Part shown: positions 27,212 through 35,419 of the stretch, piece after piece
Numbering within the stretch: the stretch's first letter is position 1
Layout of the letters: every line of letters begins with the position of its first letter
DNA from: Leucobacter celer subsp. astrifaciens
Lineage (GTDB): Bacteria > Actinomycetota > Actinomycetes > Actinomycetales > Microbacteriaceae
Assembly (NCBI RefSeq): GCF_001273835.1
Contig: NZ_JHEI01000134.1
Location: 492,147 to 556,146, forward strand
DNA length: 64,000 nt
Direction of reading: 5' to 3'
Position numbers and translations under genes: made by a program
The notes under the pieces: generated by a model
What the model was told of the DNA's origin: nothing
Databases searched by the model: none
Seen by the model: the letters and a program-made list of their open reading frames with translations, nothing else

Positions 27212-27973
27212 TCAGAGCACGTCAAGATGCTCGCGATAGGGGTCCAGTCGGGGGTCTTCGGGTGCGAGTTCCGTGACCAGTGTCGAGATGTCGCCGGTTT
27301 CGAGCGCCATACCGATGGAGCGTTTGCCGAGTTTCGATGAGTCGAGGCAGAGCACCGTACGCTCGGCCGCTGCGGCGAGGTGGCGCTTTACCTCGGCCTC
27401 GGCGAGCGAGGCCTCCGAAGTCCCTTGGGCCGGGCTGAAAGCATCGGCCGACGTGAAGAACGTCAGGGTGTGGATGAGTCGTGCTCCCGCATTCGCGATG
27501 GGTCCGACGAGGCTGCCCGTCGCTGGCTCGTGCGCCCCTCCAGTGAGGTGGGCCTGCGGGCCCCCTGCGCGGGTCAGCATCTCGAAGGTCTGGACGGAGT
27601 TCGTGCAGACGAGGAGCTCGTGCCGATCCGCGAGCATCTCGGCCAGGGCGTTCACCGTGGTCGATGCGTCGAGGGCCACCGCGCCGCGGGTCGGCACCAG
27701 CGCCAGAGCCTTCTTCGCCACGGCCCGCTTCGCCGCCGCGCGCGTGGCGAGGCGCTCGTCATAGCTTCGCGGAGCTGGTGCGCCGACCGCGCCACCCCGT
27801 ACCCGTTTGACCACCCCTTCGAGCTCGAGCACTTCGAGATCGCGCCGGATCGTCATCGCCGAGACCTCGAATCGATCCCGCGCCTCCTCGATCGAGATCT
27901 CCCCCCTGCGCTGGATGAGATCGGCCAGGTCTTTGCGCCGTCGTTCGCCGTCGATACTGCCGTACACCGCCAT
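27212..27973 (-). CDS. DeoR-family transcriptional regulator (first)
   Basis: The 253-residue protein has the DeoR helix-turn-helix ISIEEARDRFEVSAMTIRRD at about 27-46, then KRVRGGAV, and a DeoR C-terminal sensor domain with VALDASTTVNALAE (phosphosugar site) and the conserved D-S-S-K segment. DeoR proteins usually respond to a phosphorylated sugar. It lies directly upstream of the rhamnulose aldolase gene on the same strand and is the best candidate to act on the palindrome at 27110. ATG 27973 gives the normal family length. Confidence 0.88.
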   Translation of the reverse strand: MAVYGSIDGERRRKDLADLIQRRGEISIEEARDRFEVSAMTIRRDLEVLELEGVVKRVRGGAVGAPAPRSYDERLATRAAAKRAVAKKALALVPTRGAVALDASTTVNALAEMLADRHELLVCTNSVQTFEMLTRAGGPQAHLTGGAHEPATGSLVGPIANAGARLIHTLTFFTSADAFSPAQGTSEASLAEAEVKRHLAAAAERTVLCLDSSKLGKRSIGMALETGDISTLVTELAPEDPRLDPYREHLDVL

Positions 27974-28076
27974 GTCAACGAGCCTAGGCTGTTCCTCGGC
28001 GTTCCGGCATCCGACTCCGGGGCTGATCGCGATTCGAGGCGCGCGGTGTCCCCGCAGCGCTACGCTAGATTCCACC

Positions 28077-28826
28077 ATGACCTCACTCGCCGCTGAACAA
28101 CGCCGCGCGTGGCTCCTGCAGAAGCTGCGCGAGACGCAACGGGTCTCCCTGGCCGAGGCCGCGGGCGAGCTCGGCGTCAGCGAGATGACCGTGCGCCGGG
28201 ATCTCGATCAGCTCGAGGGCGGCGGAGGGATCCGCCGCGTGCGCGGCGGGGCCCTCTACACGGGGCCGGTGAGCTTCAAGGGCCGCGAGGGTTCATATGC
28301 GGAGGAGAAGATCCGGATCGCGGAGAAGCTCCTGCCGTTGGTGCCGGATCGAGGCATGATCGGCTTCGACTCGTCCACCACCATGCACCGGCTCGCCCAG
28401 CGCATCGTCGGCGGCGGCGATCTCTGCGTGGTGACCAACGGCATGCTCACGTTCCAGGCGCTGCAGGAGCGCCCCGGACTCACCGCGATCCTCACGGGGG
28501 GTGCGGCGGATCGGCGCAGCGATTCGCTCATCGGCCCCGTCGCGACGGGATTCCTGTCGACGGTGCGGCTGTCGGCCTTCTTCGCCTCGGCGGCGTCGCT
28601 CGACGAGCAGGGGTGCCACGAGAACACGCTCGAAGAGGCCGAGATCAAGCGGGCCTTCGCCCGGGCGTCCGGGCGCGTGATCATCGGCGTGCACGCCGAG
28701 AAGCTCGGCAGTACGGCGACCGCGGCAGCGGTCGGCTTCGAGCAGATCGACGTGCTGGCGACCGAGCTGAATCCCGAGATGCGCGATCTCGCGCCCTATC
28801 GGGGGCTCGTCTCCGAACTGCGCTGA
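28077..28826 (+). CDS. DeoR-family transcriptional regulator (second)
   Basis: The 249-residue protein has helix-turn-helix VSLAEAAGELGVSEMTVRRD (about 21-40), RRVRGGALY, and the phosphosugar sensor with GFDSSTTMHRLAQR. It is divergent from the first DeoR gene across about 100 bp. It stands upstream of the ABC importer, hydroxyacid dehydrogenase and FGGY kinase genes on the same strand, so it probably controls those. A -10-like TAGATT lies close to ATG 28077 and no ribosome site is visible, consistent with a leaderless transcript. Confidence 0.88.
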   Translation: MTSLAAEQRRAWLLQKLRETQRVSLAEAAGELGVSEMTVRRDLDQLEGGGGIRRVRGGALYTGPVSFKGREGSYAEEKIRIAEKLLPLVPDRGMIGFDSSTTMHRLAQRIVGGGDLCVVTNGMLTFQALQERPGLTAILTGGAADRRSDSLIGPVATGFLSTVRLSAFFASAASLDEQGCHENTLEEAEIKRAFARASGRVIIGVHAEKLGSTATAAAVGFEQIDVLATELNPEMRDLAPYRGLVSELR

Positions 28827-28836
28827 CGGCCGTTGG

Positions 28837-28857
28837 GCGGCGGCGTACTGCCGCCGC
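28837..28857. terminator. Hairpin after second deoR gene
   Basis: GCGGCGGC (28837-28844) pairs with GCCGCCGC (28850-28857) around a 5-nt loop, 10 bp after the stop codon. There is no T-run, so termination strength is uncertain. Confidence 0.5.
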
Positions 28858-29028
28858 GGAGCTGTCGGATCGCGGGCTGCGGAGTCCGCGCCGTGCCTCC
28901 TGCGCCGTGCGAGGCCTGCCCCGGAGGTGCGGCGGTGCGGCGGCACGGGATCGACGCGTCGGCCTCGCGCGGTGCCGCGGTGTTCTGCGTGAACAGGGCG
29001 TTTCGGCCTCGTTACCATTTCGATACCT

Positions 29029-29052
29029 AACATTATTTGACAATATCTAACA
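29029..29052. promoter_or_regulatory. AT-rich promoter element related to the 27110 palindrome
   Basis: The segment starts AACATTATTTGA and ends CTAACA. It aligns without gaps to 27111-27134 (ATGTTATTTGA ... TTAACA), sharing TATTTGA and TAACA at the same spacing. It lies 60 bp upstream of the ABC ATPase gene. It may be a binding site for one of the two DeoR proteins. Confidence 0.5.
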
Positions 29053-29111
29053 AAAAAGAACATGATGAGTGCGATGCATAGACATCACGACGAAGTGAGG
29101 AGACTCCGGCG

Positions 29112-30644
29112 ATGACATTCCCGAGCACGCCGACCGACGAGAGCGAGCGCAGCGGGCTTGCCCTGCAGGTCGACTCGCTGGTCAAGGAGTACCCCGGCGT
29201 CCGCGCCCTCGACGGGGTCAGCCTCGACCTGCGAGCCGGCGAGGTGCACGCCATCATCGGCGAGAACGGGGCGGGCAAGTCGACGCTGATCAAGACCCTC
29301 GCCGGCGCGATCGCCCCGACGAGCGGCACGATCACCGTGAACGGCGACTCCTACGAGCGGCTCACGCCGCAGCTCGCCCGCGAACTCGGGATCGCCGTGA
29401 TCTATCAGGAGTTCACACTCTTCCCCAATCTGAGCGCCTCCGAGAACGTCTTCCTGGGGGAGTTCATCCTCAAGGGGAGGGGGCCGGTGCTCGACCGGAA
29501 GGCGATGGCCGAGAAGTCGAAGGCGCTGTTCTCTCGTCTCGGGGTTTCCATCTCCCCGAACGCGCTCGTCGAGACGCTGACCACCGGCTACCAGCAGATC
29601 GTCGAGATCGCCAAGGCGCTCTCGAAGGACGCGAAGCTGCTCATCATGGATGAGCCGTCGGCTCCGCTCACCGCCTCCGAGGTCGACGCGATGTTCGCGA
29701 TCGTCGAGACGCTGAAGCGCGAGGGCATGACCATCGTCTACATCTCGCACCGCATGGATGAGATCTTCCGCCTGTCCGATCGGGTCACCGTGCTGCGGGA
29801 CGGCAGCTACGTCGCCACGGTGCCCACCGCCGAGACCACCAAGAACGAGCTGATCTCCCTCATGGTGGGCCGCGAGCTCAGCGAGGGCTACCCCGAGCGG
29901 GAGCACCCCATCGGCGAGCCGTCGCTCACCGTCGAGGGGCTCAGCGGCAACGGCGTGCACGACATCAGTTTCGTCGCCCATCGCGGTGAGATCCTGGGCT
30001 TCGCCGGCTTGATCGGCGCGGGCCGCACCGAGCTCATGGAGCTGCTCTTCGGCGCGAAGCGCCCCGAAGCCGGCACGGTCGAGCTGCACGGCGACTCCGT
30101 GCTCTCCACCAATCCGATCGAGGCGATCCGCAACGGCATCGCGCTGGTGCCCGAGGACCGCAAGCGGCACGGCCTCGTACTCGAGTTCTCGATCGAGCAG
30201 AACATCTCGCTCCCGACCCTGAAGAAGCTCTCGCGCGGACCGGTGGTCTCCGGAGCCGCCGAGGCCGAGCTGTCGGATCGCTACATGCGCGAGCTGCGCG
30301 TGAAGGCGCCGAGCGGCAAGGAGATCGTCGGCAACCTGAGCGGGGGCAACCAGCAGAAGGTGGTGCTCGCCAAGTGGCTCGCGACCGGCCCCGAGGTGCT
30401 GATCTTCGACGAGCCGACCCGGGGCATCGACATCGGCGCCCGTCACGAGATCTACGCGATCATGAACCGCCTCGCGGCGGAGGGCAAGACGATCCTCATG
30501 ATCTCCTCCGACATGGAGGAGCTGATCGGCATGTCCGATCGGGTGGTCGTGCTGCAGGAGGGCCGGCAGCAGGGTCTGCTCGGCAAGGAAGACATTACGC
30601 AAGAAGCCATTCTCACCCTGGCTTCGGAAGGAGACATCGCATGA
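29112..30644 (+). CDS. Sugar ABC transporter ATP-binding protein (RbsA type)
   Basis: The 510-residue protein has two fused nucleotide-binding domains. The first has Walker [25 protein letters not shown] and Walker B LLIMDEPSAPLTASE. The second has the degenerate Walker A GLIGAGRTE usual for this family, signature [15 protein letters not shown] and [17 protein letters not shown]. In the first domain the signature region is TGYQQIVEIAKAL. It energises import of a monosaccharide by the CUT2 system. GAGGAGA precedes ATG 29112. The stop overlaps the permease ATG at 30641. Confidence 0.92.
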   Translation: MTFPSTPTDESERSGLALQVDSLVKEYPGVRALDGVSLDLRAGEVHAIIGENGAGKSTLIKTLAGAIAPTSGTITVNGDSYERLTPQLARELGIAVIYQEFTLFPNLSASENVFLGEFILKGRGPVLDRKAMAEKSKALFSRLGVSISPNALVETLTTGYQQIVEIAKALSKDAKLLIMDEPSAPLTASEVDAMFAIVETLKREGMTIVYISHRMDEIFRLSDRVTVLRDGSYVATVPTAETTKNELISLMVGRELSEGYPEREHPIGEPSLTVEGLSGNGVHDISFVAHRGEILGFAGLIGAGRTELMELLFGAKRPEAGTVELHGDSVLSTNPIEAIRNGIALVPEDRKRHGLVLEFSIEQNISLPTLKKLSRGPVVSGAAEAELSDRYMRELRVKAPSGKEIVGNLSGGNQQKVVLAKWLATGPEVLIFDEPTRGIDIGARHEIYAIMNRLAAEGKTILMISSDMEELIGMSDRVVVLQEGRQQGLLGKEDITQEAILTLASEGDIA

Positions 30645-31660
30645 CCTCGAAGTTCATGCCGCGGGTCCAGGGGCTCGGGATCGTGCTCGTGCTGGTGCTG
30701 CTGATCATCGGCTTCAGCATCCTCTCGCCCAACTTCCTGGACGCGAACAACCTGTTCAACATCCTGCGACAGGTGACGACGCTCGGGATCGTCGCAGTCG
30801 GGTTCGCGTTCGTGCTGCTCACCGGCGGCATCGATCTCTCCGTCGGCTACCAGATCTCGCTCTACGTCGTGGTCTGCGGCATCATGATGTCCCAGTTCGA
30901 CGTGCCCTGGCCGCTCGCCATTCTGCTGGTGCTGGTGCTCGGTGTGGTCATCGGCCTGATCAACGGTCTCATCATCACGCTCACGGGCGTCGCGCCGCTG
31001 ATCGTGACCCTCTCCATGATGACCATCCTCAACGGCGTCAGCTACCTGCTCTCCAAGGGCCTCCCGATCTCGGGCTTCCCGAGCGACTTCTCGGTGCTCG
31101 GCCAGGGAGCGCTCATCGGCATCCCCGTATCGGTGATGGTGCTGGTGGTCGTCTGGGCGATCGGCTACTTCATCGCCAACAAGACCTACATCGGCCGCTA
31201 CTTCTACGCCATCGGCAACAACGTCGAGGCCGCGCGCCTGTCCGGTGTGAACACCCGCCGCACCCTGCTGTTCGTCTACGCGATCTGCGGCCTGTTCACC
31301 GCGGTCGGCGCGGTGCTGCTGCTCTCGCGACTCAACTCGGCGCAATCGGCGACCGGTGCCGGCTTCGAGTTCAGCGTGCTGACGGCCTGCGTGCTCGGCG
31401 GCGTGAGCGTGATGGGCGGCCGCGGCACTATGTTCGGCGCCTTCGTGGGTGTGCTCATCGTCGGCGTGCTCGACAACGGCCTCGTACTGCTGAACGTCAG
31501 CGAGTACGTGCAGCTCGTGATCAAGGGCGCGATCCTGCTCATCGCCGTCATCTACGACGCGATGTCGAAGAACTCGAAGGGCCGCACCAGGCAGATCGGC
31601 GGCATGACCCTCGGCGGCAAGAAGTACGGCCCCAAGACCACCACCGTTCCGCTCTCCTGA
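30641..31660 (+). CDS. Sugar ABC transporter permease (RbsC type)
   Basis: The 339-residue membrane protein has about ten hydrophobic segments and the CUT2 permease motifs LLTGGIDLSVG, GNNVEAARLSGVN and VLGGVSVMGGRGT. It forms the channel with the ATPase upstream. ATG 30641 overlaps the ATPase stop. The C-terminal charged tail ends soon after the last span. Confidence 0.92.
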   Translation: MTSKFMPRVQGLGIVLVLVLLIIGFSILSPNFLDANNLFNILRQVTTLGIVAVGFAFVLLTGGIDLSVGYQISLYVVVCGIMMSQFDVPWPLAILLVLVLGVVIGLINGLIITLTGVAPLIVTLSMMTILNGVSYLLSKGLPISGFPSDFSVLGQGALIGIPVSVMVLVVVWAIGYFIANKTYIGRYFYAIGNNVEAARLSGVNTRRTLLFVYAICGLFTAVGAVLLLSRLNSAQSATGAGFEFSVLTACVLGGVSVMGGRGTMFGAFVGVLIVGVLDNGLVLLNVSEYVQLVIKGAILLIAVIYDAMSKNSKGRTRQIGGMTLGGKKYGPKTTTVPLS

Positions 31661-31695
31661 CCACGCATTCTCCAAACGATCGAAAGGAAATCTCA

Positions 31696-32682
31696 ATGAA
31701 GAAGATCACCGCAGTCCTCGCCGCAGGAGCGCTCCTGCTCGGCATGTCCGCATGCTCGTCCGCGAGCGGGAGCACCGCCGGCGCATCGGACGCCTCGGGC
31801 GACGAGTTCTCGGTCGGCGTCACCTTCTCCGACCTCTCCAACCCGGTGTGGGCGGAGCTGGTGCAGGAGGCGCAGAGCTACGGCGCCGAGAACGATCTGT
31901 CGGTCAACTACGTCGACGCCAAGAGCGACGCCTCGACGCAGGTCACCCAGGTCGAGAACTTCATCCAGCAGGGGGTCGACGCGATCATCATCTGCGCCGT
32001 CGACGCGAAGTCCCTCATCGACGTGACCAAGAAGGCGCAGGACGCCGGGATCAAGGTCGTCGGCTACACCCAGGTACTCGACAACTACGACGCCCAGTAC
32101 CTCGTCGACGCCTACAACACGGGCTACGCGAACGGCGAAGCCGCCGCGGAGTGGATCAACGAGAACTACGGCGACGAGAGCGTCGTCGAGTGGGGTCTCA
32201 TGGATCTCCCGACCTTCCCCGAGATCATCGACCGCGCCAACGGCATCAAGGACGCGATCGAAGAGCTCGCCCCGAACGCCGAACTCGTCGCGACGAACTC
32301 GGCGCTGACGGCCGAGGAGGGCGTGAAGAACGCCGAGAACTTCCTGCAGGCCAACCCGAACATGAAGGTCATCGCCACCATCGGCGGCGGAGGCGCGCAG
32401 GGCGGCAACGAGGGCGTGAAGGCCAGCGGTGTCACCGACTTCGAGAAGTTCGGCCTCTTCGGCATCGACGCGACGAGTATCGAGATCGACAACATCCTCA
32501 AGGGCGATCCGCAGAAGGCCTCCGTCAGCCTGGGCGGCGGCAAGGCGCACGGCCGCACGCTCATCGACATCACCGCCGACCTGCTCGCGGGCGAGGACGT
32601 GGAGAAGGACCAGTACATGCCGGTCACCGTCATCGACAAGACCAACGCGCAGGAGTACTACGACGAGGTCTTCGGCGGCTGA
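31696..32682 (+). CDS. Sugar-binding lipoprotein of the CUT2 importer
   Basis: The 328-residue protein has a lipoprotein signal with lipobox GMSAC (Cys 20) and a type 1 periplasmic-binding fold of the RbsB group: SVGVTFSDLSNPVWAELVQEA, QQGVDAIIICAVD and VIATIGGGGAQGG. A hairpin right after the stop may end or trim the transcript, so the binding protein can be made in excess. The ligand cannot be assigned. Confidence 0.9.
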   Translation: MKKITAVLAAGALLLGMSACSSASGSTAGASDASGDEFSVGVTFSDLSNPVWAELVQEAQSYGAENDLSVNYVDAKSDASTQVTQVENFIQQGVDAIIICAVDAKSLIDVTKKAQDAGIKVVGYTQVLDNYDAQYLVDAYNTGYANGEAAAEWINENYGDESVVEWGLMDLPTFPEIIDRANGIKDAIEELAPNAELVATNSALTAEEGVKNAENFLQANPNMKVIATIGGGGAQGGNEGVKASGVTDFEKFGLFGIDATSIEIDNILKGDPQKASVSLGGGKAHGRTLIDITADLLAGEDVEKDQYMPVTVIDKTNAQEYYDEVFGG

Positions 32683-32696
32683 TCGCCGACACCGAC

Positions 32697-32724
32697 GCGG
32701 TGCGGGCTCCTCGGCCCGCACCGC
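32697..32724. terminator. Strong hairpin after binding-protein gene
   Basis: GCGGTGCGGG (32697-32706) pairs perfectly with CCCGCACCGC (32715-32724) around 8 nt, 15 bp after the stop. There is no T-run. It is either an intrinsic terminator without U-tract or an mRNA-stabilising stem within the operon. Confidence 0.6.
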
Positions 32725-32803
32725 GCACCATCACCCCGGTGCGGAGCCCGCCCTGGCAGTGCGGATCCGCCCCCTGACGCATCAAGATTCGAGGCATACA
32801 CCG

Positions 32804-33862
32804 ATGACACGCATTCTCGCCGCGGGAGACCTCTTCATCCGTGCCGCTCACCTGCGCCGCTCGCTCGAGCAGGCGCTCGACGGCCGCGCGGTCGAGATCC
32901 GCGAACTCGAGTTCCCCTGGCCGGACGCGCCGTTCGGCCGTGTCGCCGAGGTGGACGAGGCCTCCGGCACCGAGGATCAGCTCATCGAGGCGCTGCAGGG
33001 CGTCACCGCCATCGCGACGCAGTTGGCGCCGCTCACCGAGCGCGTGCTCGCCGAGAGCCCGGATCTCAGGCTGATCGCGGTGTCTCGCGGCGGCCCCACC
33101 AATGTCAACCTGGAGGCCGCCCGGGCTCACGGCGTCATGGTGGCCAACGTGCCCGGACGCAACGGCGTCTCCACCGCCGAGATGACCGTCGGTCTCTCGC
33201 TCGCGCTGCTGCGCCGCATCCCGCTGTCGCACAACACGCTGCTGTCGCACGAGTGGCGCGGCGAGTTCTACCGCTACGGCGAGGTCGGCGGTGAGATCGC
33301 GGGGTCCACGATCGGTCTGCTCGGCGCCGGTGCGGTGGGCGCCCACGTCGCCAGGGTCTTCGCGGCCATGGGCGCCGACGTGGTCGTCTTCGACCCCTAT
33401 CTGCCCGCGGGCGTGCTCGACGGCGTCGTGCGCCGCGTCGACACGGTCGAGGAGGTGTTCCGCGCGGCCGATCTGGTGTCGGTGCACGCGCGGCTCACAC
33501 CGGAGACCGAGCACCTGGTCGATGCCGAGCGGTTGGCCATGATGCGGCCGGGCTCCCGCCTCGTGAACGCCGCCCGCGGCGGGCTCGTCGATTACGATGC
33601 GGTGGCCGACGCGATCGAGAGCGGCCATCTCGCGGGAGCCGCCTTCGACGTCTACCCGGAGGAGCCCGTCGACTTCGGCCACCGGATCTTCGCGCTCGCC
33701 GCCGCCGGTCACGACATCGTGCTCACCCCGCACATCGCCGGCGCGAGCCGTGAGACGACGGATCGCGCGGCCGACGGCGTCGCGGAGGAGATCCGCCGAT
33801 ACCTCGCGGGCGAGCCGCTGCTGCACCCTCTCGTAGAATTCGCGCAGGGCGCCGCGCGCTGA
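32804..33862 (+). CDS. D-isomer-specific 2-hydroxyacid dehydrogenase family protein
   Basis: The 352-residue protein has the NAD-binding motif GLLGAGAVGAHVARVF with downstream acidic residue (VVFDPYL), Arg in NAARGGLVD, and the catalytic histidine in VLTPHIAGAS. The family reduces 2-keto acids or oxidises D-2-hydroxyacids, including 3-phosphoglycerate. It lies between an Rbs-type importer and an FGGY kinase, so a sugar-acid substrate is more likely than serine synthesis. Confidence 0.87.
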   Translation: MTRILAAGDLFIRAAHLRRSLEQALDGRAVEIRELEFPWPDAPFGRVAEVDEASGTEDQLIEALQGVTAIATQLAPLTERVLAESPDLRLIAVSRGGPTNVNLEAARAHGVMVANVPGRNGVSTAEMTVGLSLALLRRIPLSHNTLLSHEWRGEFYRYGEVGGEIAGSTIGLLGAGAVGAHVARVFAAMGADVVVFDPYLPAGVLDGVVRRVDTVEEVFRAADLVSVHARLTPETEHLVDAERLAMMRPGSRLVNAARGGLVDYDAVADAIESGHLAGAAFDVYPEEPVDFGHRIFALAAAGHDIVLTPHIAGASRETTDRAADGVAEEIRRYLAGEPLLHPLVEFAQGAAR

Positions 33863-33923
33863 TCCGCGCCGCTTCCGATCCGTCCGGGGCCGTCGGCCCG
33901 TTCCCTCCAGGCAGAGCAGAGAT

Positions 33924-35354
33924 ATGACCAAGCTACTCCTCGGCATCGATGTCGGTACGAGCTCCGTCAAAGTGGTCGCCACCGACCGCAGCGGCGCGCT
34001 GGTGGCCGACGCCTCGCAGCGCTACCCGACCGCTACGGAGGGGGTCGCTGCGGAGCAGGACGCGAACGCGTGGTGGGAGGCCGTGTGCGCGGTCACCCGC
34101 CGGGTGGTGAACGGGCGGGAGGTCGCCGCGGTCGCCGTGACCTCGCAGGCTCCGACGCTGGTGCCGGTCGACGAGGCGGGGGATCCGACGCACGCGGCGC
34201 TCACCTGGCTCGACCGCCGGGCCGACGACGAGGCCAAGCGCATCGCCGAGATCGTGCCGCAGTCGCGCAACGGCGCGGATTCCTTCTTCGGTACCGCGAA
34301 GCTGCCCTGGCTCGTGAAGCACCGCCCGGAGGCGCTGGCCCGCGCGCAGCACGTGCTCTCGGCCAACGGCTTCATCGTGCGCAGGCTCAGCGGATCGAGT
34401 GTGCTCGACGACACCACCGCGGCGCTGATGCAGGGGTTCGACGACGAGGCCGATGCGTTCGACGCCGCCCTGGTCGAGGCCGAACCCTCGCTGCGCTATC
34501 TGCCGCGCATCGTGCCGGCCACCGAGGTGGTCGGCGCGGTGACCGCGGCGGCCGCGGAGGCGACGGGGATCACCGCCGGAGCGCTGGTGGTCGCGGGCGG
34601 TATCGACTCCATCGGATCCGCGCTCGAGGCCGGCATCCTCGAACCCGGGGATCCGCTCGTCGACATGACGGGCTTCTCGAGCGTCACGATCCTGCCGGTG
34701 CCGCGCGGCACCCGCGTGCCCGGATTCCTGCACTCGCGGCATTGCACTCCCGGGGTCGACCTGCTCTTCACCGCGCAGGTCACCGCCGGCGCCACGATCG
34801 ACTGGGTGAACGGCCTCGACGCGCAGCGAGATCTGCGCGACGACGAGACGCTGCTGGGGCGCGCCCGCCCCGGGCGGCTGACGATGGTGACGAGCCTGGC
34901 CGGCGAGCGCACCCCCACCTGGAACCAGCACGCGCGCGGCGTGATCGACGGCGTCGACCTGGCCACGGACGGGCACGACCTCATGCTCGCAGCGATGGAG
35001 GGCAACGCGATGGCGCTCGCCCGCGACGTGGCGACGATCGCGGCCGCGGGGTTCCCGGTCGAGCGCGTCGTCTCGACCGGCGGCGGCTCGTCCTCCCGTG
35101 CCTGGCTCCAGATCAAGGCCGACGTGCTCGGCGTGCCCGTCGATCGACCGGCGAGCGGCCACGGGGCCGCCCAGGGAGCGGCCGTGCTGGCCGGCATGGC
35201 GATCGGGGCGATCGATTCGCTCGACACGGTCCGCGGGCTCGGCCGGGAGATCCGGGCGAGCTACACGCCCGACGCCGAGCGCACCGCGGCGTACGCCGAT
35301 CGGCTCGACCGGTTCGCCCAGGTGAGCGCGCTCAACGAGACCCGCCGGGGCTGA
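33924..35354 (+). CDS. FGGY-family carbohydrate kinase
   Basis: The 476-residue kinase has the phosphate-1 motif GIDVGTSSVKVV, a hinge region DMTGFSS, and the adenosine motif VSTGGGSSSRAWLQIKADV followed by GAAQGAAVLAG. It is closest in style to xylulokinase and autoinducer-2 kinase groups but the substrate cannot be assigned. It ends the importer operon led by the second DeoR gene. It is distinct from the rhamnulokinase encoded convergently at 35420. Confidence 0.87.
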   Translation: MTKLLLGIDVGTSSVKVVATDRSGALVADASQRYPTATEGVAAEQDANAWWEAVCAVTRRVVNGREVAAVAVTSQAPTLVPVDEAGDPTHAALTWLDRRADDEAKRIAEIVPQSRNGADSFFGTAKLPWLVKHRPEALARAQHVLSANGFIVRRLSGSSVLDDTTAALMQGFDDEADAFDAALVEAEPSLRYLPRIVPATEVVGAVTAAAAEATGITAGALVVAGGIDSIGSALEAGILEPGDPLVDMTGFSSVTILPVPRGTRVPGFLHSRHCTPGVDLLFTAQVTAGATIDWVNGLDAQRDLRDDETLLGRARPGRLTMVTSLAGERTPTWNQHARGVIDGVDLATDGHDLMLAAMEGNAMALARDVATIAAAGFPVERVVSTGGGSSSRAWLQIKADVLGVPVDRPASGHGAAQGAAVLAGMAIGAIDSLDTVRGLGREIRASYTPDAERTAAYADRLDRFAQVSALNETRRG

Positions 35355-35360
35355 TCCTCC

Positions 35361-35400
35361 CCGCGGCGGGCGGGCGCGCTGCGCTGCTCCGCCCCCGCGG
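35361..35400. terminator. GC-rich hairpin between convergent kinases
   Basis: CCGCGGCGGGCGG (35361-35373) pairs with CCGCCCCCGCGG (35389-35400) with one bulge. It lies between the FGGY kinase (+) and rhaB (-) stops and may serve both. Confidence 0.5.
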
Positions 35401-35419
35401 CGCGCGGCTCGGCGCAGCG

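Noticed and set aside
28077..35354. Autoinducer-2 (Lsr) uptake system, from DeoR, Rbs-type importer and FGGY kinase
   Set aside because: No LsrF/LsrG-type genes are present, and a 2-hydroxyacid dehydrogenase is not part of that pathway. The similarity is at family level only.
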